Counted from the first letter of the stretch, positions 44,766-56,552 are shown. The stretch is DNA of 64,000 nt from Macquaria australasica (GCA_005408345.1 SEMN01000869.1:104883-168882); one strand, 5' to 3'. The notes: a model not told the origin generated them from the letters alone. Made by a program: numbers and translations.

Positions 44766-47264
44766 TGAGCAGGGGGCTGGCAAACAGCCCTTTTGTATAT
44801 TCGCTATGTCTGAAAACACGGAACAACGGAGCTAAAGACATCCGTCAAACTCCAGCTTCAACCGCACGAAGTATACGTCCAATCTCCAAGGTAAGGATAT
44901 GACTGGAAAGACGAGAACCTGCCGAACGCAGCGATGTAGATTTGACGTTTGTGGCGTTAGAAATGCGGATACGGCAGCGAGTTAGAAATGTGAGGGGAAA
45001 GAGAAAAGGAGACATTTTCAGCTGAAAGTTATAATGGATCGCTATGGGCAGGTCGGGCGGGCGGCTGGGCTGTGAGGCTCGCGGTGGCAAAAGTGTAGCT
45101 GTGAAAAAAATCGAAGAAAATACTGGAGGAAGCAAAACAGTTTTTCCTACGTGTTGAGGCTAAAATGAAGTCTGTAGAGTGAATATTGAGGACGATACAG
45201 CAGTTTTAGTCGGAGTTTTTCAGGCGGGTTCGCTGGTCAGCATTCACACTAATAAAGAAACAGGATAACAATAGTGTGAATGCTGGTCACTAATAAACAT
45301 AACATGCTTACATTCTCAGGACCGCATGGCAGGAGGTTGGATGGAGAGCAGAGAGACCTGCAGCTCTGAATGAGGGCCAGCAGGCAGGGGGATGATTGGG
45401 TTCAGTTGTAGTGAATATTCTGTCCACCAGGGGCTGCCATTTAGACAGCATGAGATAATTCACAGCACAAAGAGAAAAACAATATAACAACAATCATCAC
45501 ATCTCTCCCATCTCTCTCCTAACATCTCCAGTCAGAGGGACCAATATGCAAGAAAGTGCTGCAAGTGAGGAGGTTAGAAACATATATACAGTCATATCAT
45601 ACATACATACAGCACATCAGCCCAGCTGAGCGGCTCAAAATGAGGGAGAGTGTTGAGTTTTGAAAGGTAGAAATTTAATTTAAATGTAAAAAAGATCACT
45701 AAGTGATCACTGACCCACTGATATTGATTTACTTACATTATGACTGGACCTGTCTATTATATCCTGTTATTTACATAATCTGTTTTCTGGAGCACAGAAA
45801 GAACTGCTGCTGTTCCAGCTCAAGCTAATGGGGATCCTAAAAATGAAATTAAATGAAATTGGTATTGATCAGCAATCCAATCAACACCCACACATTACCC
45901 TAACCTTAAACCAAGTCTTCACCCTAAAATGTTCTGATTTACATTATGGGGACTGAAAAGGAAGGCGAGTCCCCACAATGTGTAAACAGATTTATGTCCC
46001 CATAACAGGATTAATACTTAATAAAATAATAATAAAAATAAAAATGTCCACCAGTGGATCAAAATAAAATCTGAGGCCAGTCTATCTCCTGAGGAGACGG
46101 GGTCAGAGACACAGAGAGCTACTACGACATGTTCTGAAACCCAAACATTACCGTCACACAGAGAAGGTAATAGAAATGTGCAGTGGGGACAAGTAATAAA
46201 TCAGTAATCTCTTGGAGACAGGAGATAATTAGTAAACGCTGGTGATGGTGAGTGTCAGTGAAAGGGAGGGAGCGGGATGAGAAGAAGGAAATAATTATCT
46301 CATTAGTGTATTTCCATTATGCCCGACACTGGTTGCTTCTCCTCCCACCATTCTGATTAGGTTTCAGCTCAGTAGGCCCTGGGCAAGAGAAGATCAGCCA
46401 TACACTTTGTGTCAGCTGTTAACAGCCATTACCTCAGTGATGGAATTCAATTGGCAATAACAAATGGGAGAAATCAAAATGACTTTGCTGAGATGAAAGC
46501 TCTTATATTTGCATTTGTAACAATAGCAGATGTTTTACGTGTGTGTGTGGTTTTTGAGGACTTTGATGATTTTGGAGTTTTTGGATGGGAGCTCCCTAAG
46601 CTTTTCCCCAAGATTTCATTGGGTGGATAGAGTTTGCTTAGAACTTGCTCAAACTGATTTAGGCAAACAATAAGCAAACTCCATTCTCCATTTTCTCTTG
46701 AAGAAGAACATAGGATACAGATGAAAGTGCTGGAAGAAGCTAGTAAGTGGACCTTGAGTTAAGATGTCAAGAATAAACTTTTACCAAGATATTTATCCTA
46801 AACAGCAGCAGGACTCAGGGCCATTCACATATACAATCTCAAAAGCTAGGGCAGTGATAGGGTGCAATTCATTGTGAATGGGAGCTGGCATTGCAGCCCA
46901 GCACCACCCGCTGAGCAACCACAGGGGAAAGGTGAGAAAAGCCCACCTTCATGCAAATGTCCTCTGATGCAACGCCAGCAACAACCAGGCGAGAGCCAAT
47001 CCCGCTTGTTTTAATGGCTGCAGAAAAGCACAGAGTTGTTTACTACTCTGCTCCACTAGAGGAGTAAAGATCACTTCCAGAGCAGATACAGGACTGTAAT
47101 GCCACTCTGGTGTCGTTGTATTAAAACAGTTTCAGCTTCAGTTTCAGCAATGCTTACTGCATTAAAAAAAGCCCACGAACAAAGCTATTCTGTACTCGGG
47201 AATCCAAGTGTACAACAGGAAATTAACAACTGTCAGTATGGCAGCTACATCAGAACACAGCTGT
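44766..47264. other. No supported gene
   Basis: GC-richer between about 44800 and 45300, with a 14-bp hairpin (45238-45251 with 45272-45285). No exon could be recognised with confidence. The remaining DNA is ordinary, with short CATA repeats at about 45596. Confidence 0.4.
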
Positions 47265-47526
47265 CCTGTAATGTCGATCATATCAGCCTGCACTAGATCC
47301 CATCTGCACAGCAGTGGACGGATATCCTGTTTGGTGACCTCAGGATTGGATCCCTGCTGTTTGCAGATGATATGGTTCTGCTGGGGTTTATCAGACCATG
47401 ACCGGCACATGGTGGGACAGTTTGCAGCCAAGTGTGATGCAACAGGGATGAGAATAAATACTTTCAAGTCTGAAGCGGTGGTATTCTGCCTGAAAAAAGG
47501 TGGATTTCCCTCTTCGGGTTGGAAAC
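47265..47526 (+). mobile_element. Other LINE, reverse transcriptase fragment, left of L2 copy D
   Basis: It encodes FGDLRIGSLLFADDMVLL (the F-A-D-D catalytic box), then after a one-base shift SDHDRHMVGQFAAKCDATGM and TFKSEAVVFCLKK. This is a common fish LINE, distinct from L2 and probably of the RTE-like kind, though the clade is not certain. It stops at 47526 where L2 copy D begins, and continues after that copy at 51107. Confidence 0.65.
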
Positions 47527-48213
47527 CTCAATGTAACAGATGACTCCTATGCTAACTTTAGTCCCTCCCAAATTGATCATCTTGATGATAGTGCTGCAGG
47601 CTCACTACGAATAACACTTGACTCCATCGCCCCTCTAAAAAAGAAGATAATAAAACAGAGGAGGTTAGCTCCATGGTATAACCCGCAAACCTGCAAATTA
47701 AAGCAAACATCGCGAAAACTTCAAAGGAAATGGCATTCCCCCAATCTGGAAGAATCATGTTTAGCCTGGCAAGATAGTCTTAAAATTTATAGGAAGGCCC
47801 TCCGTAATGCCAGAGCAGCCTACTACTCATCATTAATAGAGGAAAATAAGAACAACCCCAGGTTTCTGTTCAGCACTGTACTTTGAGCTTTTTAATGATA
47901 CAATTCTAACTATTAGAAACAAAATTCAGCACCTCCTGCCCTCAGTTGGTACTGACTTATCTTCAAACACAGGAACCTTAGAAACAACTGTACAACGTCA
48001 TGTACATTTAGACTGCTTTTCTCCCATTCCATGATTTCCTCATCTAAGCCATCAACGTGTCTCTTAGACCCCGTCCCAACTAGGCTGCTTAAAGAAGTTT
48101 TACCCTTAGTTAGCATTTCTTTACTAAATATGATCAATCTGTCCATATTAAAAGGCTATGTGCCACAGTCCTTTAAAGTAGCTGCAATTAAACCTCTTCT
48201 TAAAAAGCCCACT

Positions 48214-49010
48214 CAGCACATACACAGTCACATTAAATCCAAATTATACATTTTAAAGCAAGTCTATGTTTCCTTTTTTTCCTGAACAGTGCCCACTGTG
48301 GCAACAAGAGGCAATTACAGGATAAAGGTAAATGTTAAAACAAAGTGTAAAAGATGCACAAGTAGAGAAGAATCAAAGTCAGCAAACTGACTCAGTGATT
48401 CAATTCAATTCAGTTTTATTTATATAGCGCCATATCATAACAAAGTTATCTCAGGGCACTTTTTCGAATAGAGCAAGTCTAGACCGACTCTTTATATTTA
48501 CAGAGACCCAACAGTTCCCACCATGAGCAAGCACTATGCGACAGTGGCAAGGAAAAACTCCCTTTTAACAGGTAGAAACCTCGAGCAGAACCAGGCTCAA
48601 GGTGGGCTGTCATCTGCCTCGACCGGTTGGGTTGAAGGGGGAAGGGGGGAGCGGGAGAGAGAGAGCAGGAGGAAAGAGAACATACAGCAGCTCAATACAG
48701 CATAGATATGGTAATGACATTGATGTTAACACCAACAGAAACAACACTAAGAGCAACATTATAATAGCAATACTAATAACAGCAACAACAGCAATAGCAT
48801 CAGCGGGTGCAGAGCAGGAGCACGGGGGCAGCAGGCGGCAGCAACCACAGACCCAGACTTCCACAGCTCCAGAGGCAGAAACACCTGCAGAAAGCAACAG
48901 AAGGGGAGGGAGAGAGAGAGGAGAGAGAAAGCACACAACTACGGGAAGAAGTTGAATTAATAACAAGCATTGATGGGATATGAGGGCGTACAGATGGAGA
49001 GGAAGAGGAG
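48214..49010 (-). mobile_element. Inverted L2 3' end plus about 185 bp of other sequence, inserted in copy D
   Basis: 48399-49010 is an L2 3' UTR on the minus strand (5'-truncated at 49010, TGAAT-type tail at 48399-48410). 48214-48398, beyond its 3' tail, has no L2 similarity. The flanking RT sequence of copy D resumes without loss. This is either one insertion that carried downstream sequence or two events. Confidence 0.8.
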
Positions 49011-50388
49011 GATCCAGGGATTTTGTCAAATTATAGACCTATATCTAACCCTCCTTTTCTCTCTAAGGTCCTTGAGAGAAAAGGAGGGTTAGATAACAAA
49101 TGCAGTCGCCAATCAGTTGTGTGACTTTCTACACAACAACAAGCTCTTTGAGGATTTTCAGTCAGGATTTAGAGCATCATAGCACAGAGACAGCACTGGT
49201 GAAAGTTACAAATGACCTTCTAATTGCATCAGACAAAGGACTTGTCTCTGTACTTGTCTTACTAGATCTTAGTGCTGCATTTGATACCATTGACTATCAC
49301 ATTCTATTACAGAGACTAGAACATTTAATTGGCATTAAAGGCACCGCACTAAGCTGGTTTAAATCCTATTTATCAGATCGATATCAGTTTGTACATGTTA
49401 ACGATGAATCCTCTATGCATGCACGGAGTTCCACAAGGTTCTGTGCTTGGACCAATTCTATTCACCTTATATATGCTTCCTTTAGGCAATATTATTAGGA
49501 AGCACTCCATAAATTTTCAGTGTTATGCAGATGATACCCAATTATATTTATCGATCAAGCCAGATGAAACCAGTCAATTAGCTACACTTCAAGCATGCCT
49601 TAAGGACATAAAAACCTGGATGACCTGCAATTTTCTGATGTTAAACTCAGACAAAACCGAAGTTGTTGTACTTGGCCCCGAACAACTTCGAAACACATTA
49701 TCTAAAGATATAGTTTCTCTAGATGGCATTGCCCTGGCCTCCAGCGACACCGTAAGGAATCTTGGAGTTATCTTTGATCAGGATATGTCCTTTAACTCCC
49801 ACATAAAACAAACTTCAAGAATTTCCTTTTTTTCATTTACGTAACATTGCAAAAATCAGGCACATCCTGTCTCAAAAAGATGCAGAAAAACTAATCCATG
49901 CATTTGTTACGTCTAGGCTGGATTATTGCAACTCTCTATTAACAGGCTGCCCCAATAAGTCCTTTAAGACTCTCCAGCTGATCCAGAATGCTGCGGCACG
50001 TTTACTGACAAGAACCAGAAAAAGAGATCATATTTCTCCAATATTAGCTTCTCTTCACTGGCTCCCTGTAAAATCCAGAATAGAATTTAAAATCCATCTC
50101 CTCACCTTCAAAGCCCTAAATGGTCAGGCACCATCATATCTCAAAGAGCTCATAGTACCCTATTACCCCACTAGAGCACTGCGCTCCCAGAATGCAGGGT
50201 TCCTTGTGGTTCCTAGAGTCTCTAAAAGTAGAATGGGAGCCAGAGCCTTCAGCTATCAAGCTCCTCTCCTGTGGAACCAGATCCCAGTTTGTGTACGGGA
50301 GGCGGACAACCTCCTCACATTTAAGAGTAGGCTTAAGACTTTCCTCTTTGATAAAGCTTATAGTAGGGCTGACTCAGGTGACCCCTGA
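49011..50388 (+). pseudogene. L2 ORF2 reverse transcriptase, copy D
   Basis: 49100-49498 encodes TALVKVTNDLLIASD and LLDLSAAFDTIDYH (motif A). A nine-base deletion near 49420 joins HA to RS and shifts the frame. 49389-49844 then reads VPQGSVLGPILFTLYMLPL, CYADDTQLYLS and LNSDKTEVVVLGPE. A one-base gain at 49828 shifts again. The C-terminal part ends WNQIPVCVREADNLL...DSGDP (50206-50388). The fold-back duplication at 49043-49094 breaks the frame upstream of motif A. Not functional. Confidence 0.9.
49043..49094. repeat. Fold-back duplication inside L2 copy D
   Basis: 49043-49063 (ATCTAACCCTCCTTTTCTCTC) and 49074-49094 are perfect 21-bp inverse copies around TAAGGTCCTT, followed by the same extra AACAAAT as in copy A. 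Absent from copies B, C and F. Confidence 0.9.
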
Positions 50389-51106
50389 GCCCCCCCTTAG
50401 TTATGCTGCTATAGGCCTAGACTGCCGGGGGACTTCCTATGATGCACTGAGCTCCTCTCTCCTCCTCTTCCTCTCCATCTGTACGCCCTCATATCCCATC
50501 AATACTTGTTACTAATTCAACTTCTTCCCGTAGTTGTGTGCTTTCTCTCCTCTCTCTCTCTCTCTCTCCCCTTCTGTCTCTTTCTGCAGGTATTTCTGCC
50601 TCCGGAGCTGTAGAGTCTGGGTCTGTGGTTGCTGCCGCCTGCTGCCCCCGTGCTCCTGCTCTGCATCCGCTGCTGCTATTGCTGTTGTTGCTCTTGTTAT
50701 TAGTATTGCTATTATAATGTTGCTCTTAGTGTTGTTTCTGTTGGTGTTGACATCAATGCCATTGCCATATCTGTTGCCTTGCATCCCTATGTGGAACTGT
50801 ATTGTGCTGCTGTATGTTCTCTTTCCTCCTGCTCTCTCTCTCCCGCTCCCCCCCTCCCCCTTCAACCCAACCGGTCGAGGCAGATGACCGCCCACCTTGA
50901 GCCTGGTTCTGCTCAAGGTTGCTACCTGTTAAAAGGGAGTTTTTCCTTGCCACTGTCGCATAGTGCTTGCTCATGGTGGGAACTGTTGGGTCTCTGTAAA
51001 AATAAAGAGTCGGTCTAGACCTGCTCTATTCGAAAAAGTGCCCTGACATAACTTTGTTATGATATGGTGCTATATAAATAAAACTGAATTGAATTGAATT
51101 GAAAAT

Positions 51107-51400
51107 GAATTGCTGCCCCACATGAAGGAACAGAAATATGTCTGGGACATGTTCTTAGGTGATGGAGAGGGAGATGGACAAACGGATTGATGCAGCATGT
51201 TTAGTGATGTGGAACACTGTACCAGTATCATAGTTAAGAGGAAGCTGAGTGAGAAGGCCAAATTTTTGATATACCAGTCGATCTACATACATTTCAACCC
51301 TCACATACGGCTATGAGTAATGACTAAAAGAAATAGATTCTGGATACAAGTGGCTATCCTTTACCAGGTGTCCTGGCTTAAGCATCAGGGTGTGCAAGGG
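51107..51400 (+). mobile_element. Other LINE, fragment to the right of L2 copy D
   Basis: It continues the element of 47265-47526: ELLPHMKEQKYVWDMF, then after shifts DKRIDAACLVMWN, then TYISTLTYGYE and TKRNRFWIQVA. In this LINE family the same order follows the FADD box, so L2 copy D simply split it. Several frameshifts. Confidence 0.6.
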
Positions 51401-51835
51401 GTGTGGCCACAAACTGATCCAGGCCCAATGTGGACAAGGAGAAGTGACCCAAATCAAACACACCCACAGTGTAATTGCATGGTTCAACAGGTGCATGCTG
51501 GGTCTGGCTAAAATGCTAGCTGGTTATCTAGTGGTTACTGCTCTCTTCAGTTAGGTGTGGCTAAACGTAAAAAAAAAAAAAAAGTCTTTGAATTGCTACG
51601 GGACACAAGAGGCTGAGTGGATTAGCGATATTTGCAGTGAGAATGAGAAAATGAGTTGCACTCAGATTGTGGAGGATAAGGTGCCAAGATAAAACAAGTA
51701 CAAACAGTGAAAAAGACAAGACCAAAACAGTGGAAAGAGCCAGTACAAGAATGTAGAACGTAAACTTTATAAACAATTGACTGTATTGCTGAACATTGAC
51801 CAATGAGATAATAGTATATCAACAACTATTGGATT
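51401..51835. other. No supported gene
   Basis: Contains an A-run at about 51570-51583; nothing else recognisable. Confidence 0.45.
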
Positions 51836-53940
51836 CAATAAAATTAAATTCAAATCAGTTTTATTTATGTAGCACCATATCAAAACAAAGTTATCTCAGG
51901 GCACTTTTTCATATAAAGTACGTCTAGACCGTACTCTTTATGTTTACAGAGCCCCAACAATTCTCACCATGAGCAAGCACTAGGCGACAGTGGCAAGGAA
52001 ACACAGGCAGAAACCTCGAGCAGAACCAGGCTCTGGGTGGGCAGTCATCTGCCTTGACCAGTTGGGTTGAGAGAGAGATCGAGAGCAGGAGGAAAGAGAA
52101 CATACAGTAGTACAGTACAGTTCTACATAGAGATGTAAAGTAATAGTGGTGGTAATGGTATTGATGTTAATATTAATAAAAATAATAGCAATATAATAAT
52201 AGTAATACTAATAAGAGCAATAACAATAATAGTAGCAGGAACATGGGGGCAGCAGGTGGCCTGCAACCATAGATCCAGACTCTACAGCTCCGAAGGCAGA
52301 AACACCTGCAGAAAGCAACAGAAGGGGAGAGAGAGAGAGGGGAGAGAAAGCACACAACTATGGGAAAGGGAAGATGTTGAGTTAGTAACAAGCATTAATG
52401 GGATAACAGTGCGTACAGAGGGAGAGGGAGAGGAGGAGAGAGGAGCTCAGTGCATCATAGGAAGTCTTACGGCAGTCTAGGCCTATAGCAGCATAACTAA
52501 GGGGTGGCTCAGGGGTCACCTGAGTCAGCCCTACTATAAGCTTTATCAAAGAGGAAAGTCTTAAGCCTACTCTTAAATGTAAGGAGGGTGTCTGCCTCCC
52601 GTACACAAACTGGAAGCTGGTTCCACAGGAGAGGAGCTTGATAGCTGAAGGCTCTGGCTCCCATTCTACTTTTAGAGACTCTAGGAACCACAAGGAACCC
52701 TGCATTCTGAGAGCACAGTGCTCTAGTGGGGTAATAGGGTACTATGAGCTCTTTAAGATATAATGGTCCCTGACCATCATGGGCTTTGAAGGTGAGGAGA
52801 AGGATTTTAAATTCTATTCTGGATTTTACAGGGAGCCAGTGTAGAGAAGCTAATATTGGAGAAATATGATCTTTTTTCCTGGTTGTTATCAGTAATCATG
52901 CTGCAAAATTCTGGATCAGCTGGAGAGTCTTAAGGGACTTATTGGGGCAGCCTGATAATAGGGAGTTGCAATAATCCAGCCTAGACGTAACAAATGCATG
53001 GACTAGTTTTTCTGCATCTTTTTGAGACAGGATGTGCCTGATTTTTGCAATGTTACGTAGGTGAAAAAAGGCAGTCCTTGAAGTTTGTTTTATGTGGGAG
53101 TTAAAGGACATATCCTGATCAAAGATAACTCCAAGATTCCTTACGGTGGCGCTGGAGGCCAGGGCAATGCCTTCTAGAGAAACTATATCTATAATATAAT
53201 GTGTTTTGGAGGTGTTTGGGGCCAGGTTCAATAACCTCTGTTTTGTCTGAGTTTAACATCAGAAAATTGCAGGTCATCTAGGTTTTTATGTCCTTAAGGC
53301 ATGCTTGAAGTTTAGCCAATTGATTGGTTTCATCTGGCTTGATTGATAAATATAATTGGGTATCATCAGCATAACCATGAAAATTTATGGAATGCTTCCT
53401 AATAATATTGCCTAAAGGAAGCATATATGAGGTGAATGGAACTGGTCCAAGCACAGAACCTTGTGGAACTCCGTGTCCATGTACATGTCATCGCTAGTGA
53501 GATTAGGTAGGGGCCCAAAGAAAACTGCTGAGTCTGACATTGTCTCTGCATATGTACACACCGACACCGTTAGAAATGTGAACTGGTCGGTAGTGAACTG
53601 TGGGCTTTGGCTTAGGGCTATGCTTCTTTATGCTTCTCAGACAGTCACTCAGCTTGGGAATTGCCGGGAGATGGCTAGCAGAAGCTACCTTTGGTCGGCT
53701 CGCACCGGCTGGTGGCTGGCTAACTAGATCTGACTGACTTTCCATGGTGTGAAGTCATGATTGTAACTCACTAAGCCTCGCCTCCAACAAGGTGAGTACC
53801 ATTATCGCTAAAGGAGGCAGAGGAATAAACATAAACATTTGACACACCGAGCAAGAGAGAGCAGGAGAGGGAAAGGGGGAGAGAGAAGCTATCGCTAACT
53901 GCTAAGCTAAAGTACAGTAGATATCAGCAGAAGACACATA
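51836..53940 (-). mobile_element. L2 LINE copy E, large internal deletion
   Basis: Minus strand. The 3' end and UTR (51836-52500), the ORF2 C-terminus (DSGDP at 52509) and the RT as far as the GVPQGS region (about 53475) are present. The sequence then jumps to ORF1 and leader sequence (about 53500-53940) homologous to 40210-40570 of copy C (GCTAGCAGAAGCTACCTTTG, ATTATCGCTAAAGGAGGCAG). The RT N-terminus, the whole endonuclease and most of ORF1 are missing. An ORF1 frame (53745 down to 53503, starting MESQSDLVSQ) remains. Confidence 0.85.
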
Positions 53941-54864
53941 ATTATAGACAGGTTGTTAAAGACTCACTCAAATGGAAGAGCACCTTACTAGAAAGTAAGG
54001 AAGGATCTCTCACACAGTGAAAAATATACTTTATCAAAATACTGTGTTTTTTTCCCCCACTAACAGTCAGATGCATAATTGTTCCATCTCTCTGTGGTTC
54101 CTCCTCATGGACTGAAGGAAGAACTGAAGTAGTGCAATTTGGCCCAAAGATGGTGCTCACACCAAAATAGTGACGTCACAGTTACCTACAGCTACAATTA
54201 ACAGAAGCTCTTAAAAAAAAACACATTTCCAAATGAAGTTTCACGAACAATCAGCACCATCTGTAACAAAAGACAGAAAAACAGTTTGAATGTTATGTGT
54301 TTGCCATATAAACAAACTATTTAGTTTTGCTCTTGCCTCTTGTTGAAGCCACAGTCAGTGGTTGGATGCAAAAGACAAATATAACCTTGTTGCATTTACA
54401 CATAGCCCGTAAATTCCAGCAGACCAATAAGCTTTCACTAAATACGTTATATGATCTTTGTCTAACACCTCTGTGAAAGTGTGTCTCAGTTCCATAAAAT
54501 ATACTAACAGTCTAAAGTAAACTCTGCACTAATGTTGAGACTGCACTATTTTTGCAGTTCATATACAAGAAATGCATGTATTCGGTACTTCGATACTAAA
54601 ATCACAGGTAGCACACATCACAGGACCCTCTGAAATGTAGTGGAGTAGAAGCACAGTACTTAAGTAAATGTACTTAGTTACTTTCCACCACTGGTTACTG
54701 ATGCTGTATATGTTACAGTGTGTGTGTGTGTGTGTGCACGTGTGCATTCAGGTGGCTCCGGGAGATTCGCTGTAAACAGTGATACACCTAAGAATCAGAT
54801 TTATTTTCCCTCATTCCTCCAACCTTTTTCTAATTTTAATAGGCAAGTAAAATGAATAGAACTA
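53941..54864. other. No supported gene
   Basis: It holds a short dispersed repeat at about 54635-54692 (AGTACTTAAGTAAATGTACT and TACTTTCCACCACTGG), a sequence I recall as common in fish genomes, and a (TG)n tract at 54717-54736. Confidence 0.45.
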
Positions 54865-55009
54865 TTAAAAGATATTCTGATTGAAACTCTGATACTTCAG
54901 CCAACGCTTGTTGACATCAGGACTCTTGATGACGACATTAGGCATTCTGGTGCCAGTTCTTGCAGTTTGTAATCTCACCCTCTTCGTCTGGCTGGAGTTA
55001 CTACACATT
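54865..55009 (-). CDS. Unrecognised gene, terminal exon
   Basis: Minus strand. An acceptor (CTGCCTCTTCACAG) is followed by a frame reading MCSNSSQTKRVRLQTARTG, PNVVIKSPDVNKRWLKYQSF and NQNIF, stop at 54865. Its phase (one leading base) fits exactly with the end of the exon at 55336-55452. Basic and coding-like; no domain recognised. Confidence 0.55.
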
Positions 55010-55335
55010 CTGTGAAGAGGCAGACAGAGTGATAAAGGGACACAGAAACAGCTTTGTGTACTATGATATCATGACAGTATTAGGACTGCAACATCATGAC
55101 TGACATGGAAACAAAACAGTGAAACAAACACAATGAAAGAAAGTTTCCTCACTTTTCCACACCACTTCTAACACTTACTTTAAGTTTAACAATTTGTTTT
55201 CATCAAAAATGAATCTTAGTAAGATCAACATATTTTAATATCTTTTAAATCAGTCTTACCAAAAGTTTCCTGATTATCACATGCAGTGGATATTTAAAAA
55301 AAAGAGAAGACATTTACCAACACACATATTCATAC

Positions 55336-55452
55336 AGAATGGCTCTTAACTGTATAGCTGACAACAGGACTGGTGTCCCACTTGTGTTGTCCATAACTCC
55401 TGTCAGTGTGGGAGCAACAGCACAGACCAAGACAAGTACTTTTCCAAGGCCT
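55336..55452 (-). CDS. Unrecognised gene, internal exon
   Basis: Minus strand, 117 nt between an acceptor (CTGTACTTTTGGCAG) and a donor (GCCATTCT followed by GTATGA). In the frame that joins the terminal exon it encodes GLGKVLVLVCAVAPTLTGVM and DNTSGTPVLLSAIQLRAI. It needs two bases from the preceding exon, which the exon at 56470-56552 does not supply, so a further exon is missing between them or that link is wrong. A second frame is also open here, but it does not join the terminal exon. Confidence 0.5.
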
Positions 55453-55565
55453 CTGCCAAAAGTACAGACAAAGTAAACATATTACAGGAAGACTTGTGTA
55501 GTTAGAAATGCCAAAAAGTAGCTAATATTAGATCTTAAAATTATACTCAACGTTACCTCTGTGAC

Positions 55566-56269
55566 TGTGGGAAATAATAATAATCAATGTAGTCGAATCA
55601 CTGGTAGTGAAACAATATTAATGTAAGAAGGGTCAGGTCAGGGAGGACACAGCTTTATGCTCACAGACAATATGTACTAAGCACAAAACCACAGAATAAT
55701 TATAATCAGAAAAGGGCAAGTTGACATGGTTCAAGTGGACATGGCTGGATGCACAAGAACAGTATGGTGCAGGTGGTTATGGCCGGTTACACAAAAACAG
55801 TAAAAGTACCTAGAGCACCATGATGTTTTAAAAAACAGAAAGAGCTGTGGACAGACACGATTGTTTATTGATCCGGTGATGTCAGGCCTTTGGGACATGG
55901 AAATCACCTAGCATTTGACACGATTGTTTACTGATCGAAGGGGAATTGGCTAAAAAGAAAAACAATAGTGTCTGGCCCAAGATGTAAGGAATAGCCTGTC
56001 AGTCAACTCAAGGTCAAAAGGTGGTGCCATGTTCTAAGGCCCACAGAAGGAGAGGTAACAGAAGGGTATAAAAGGGAAGACCTGTACACTGCATGTTCAG
56101 TTGTTCCATGGACTCGTGTTTGCCGTCTTGTTTGATTCAGCAGTAAACTCTGCTCACATCTGAACTCATCTCGACCCAGTTGTTTTATTTGCTAGTATTG
56201 CTTGTTTTTTAAAAGTGTGGTGAAGATCTGAAGAACATCTGGCCCATCTTCGAGATTTTTTCTACCACA
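55566..56269 (+). mobile_element. Retroviral-type solo LTR with 4-bp target duplication TGAC
   Basis: 704 bp, starting TGTGGGAAAT and ending TTCTACCACA (TGTGG/CCACA inverted ends), with TGAC on both sides (55562-55565 and 56270-56273). On the plus strand it carries a TATA box (GGTATAAAAGG, about 56065-56075) and, about 75 bp further on, AGTAAA (56142-56147) in a context like an R-region polyadenylation signal. No primer-binding site or internal genes follow, so it is a recombined solo LTR. It lies in an intron of the four-exon minus gene, antisense to it. Confidence 0.85.
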
Positions 56270-56469
56270 TGACTGCCTCAGTAAATTAACTTAAACTTAA
56301 GTTACTCACTGATGCCAAAAACATCAATACTAATTGATGGCAATTATGTAGTTGTTAAGTGCCACAACATGTTAGCGCACCTAAAGTAACGTTAACTTGT
56401 TAATATTAGCATTAAATTAAACAATGACATAAATAAAAAGTTATCTAAATATTGCTTAGAGTTATATAC

Positions 56470-56552
56470 CCAAGACATGGCACCAGCTTTATTGTTTAGG
56501 ATATCAAACTCATCATAAATTTCACATTTTAAACGTGATATTAATTCAGACA
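56470..56552 (-). CDS. Unrecognised gene, second exon
   Basis: Minus strand, 83 nt between an acceptor (TTAACGTCAG) and a donor (TCTTGG followed by GTATAT). Two leading bases complete the codon left open by exon 1 (phase match). It encodes SELISRLKCEIYDEFDILNN and KAGAMSW, charged and helix-like. Product unknown. Confidence 0.55.

Larger units (their letters stand above)
47527..51106 (+). mobile_element. L2 LINE copy D, itself carrying an inserted segment
   Basis: 5'-truncated in the linker after the endonuclease (LNVTDDSYANFSPSQIDHL at the start). It carries RT in two parts (47893-48213 and 49011-49844), the ORF2 C-terminus (to 50388, DSGDP) and the full 3' UTR ending in GAATTGAATTGAATTG (to about 51106). 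Between the two RT parts, at the exact CCCACTC/GATCCAGGG point, a foreign 797-bp segment lies (48214-49010). It interrupts another LINE (47265-47526 and 51107-51400). Confidence 0.9.

Noticed and set aside
45238..45285. 14-bp hairpin, possible microRNA precursor
   Set aside because: The stem is too short and the loop too long for a standard precursor.
48523..48705. A recurring 60-codon frame starting MSKHYATVARKNSLLTG, found antisense in five L2 copies
   Set aside because: It lies antisense in the L2 3' UTR and is preserved by copy number, not selection. It is broken in other copies by changes that ignore the frame.
50192..50515. A recurring 107-codon frame (MQGSLWFLESLKVEWEPEP...) present in most L2 copies
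   Set aside because: It is an alternative frame over the ORF2 C-terminus and the start of the 3' UTR. The true frame is the one ending DSGDP. It recurs only because the L2 sequence recurs.
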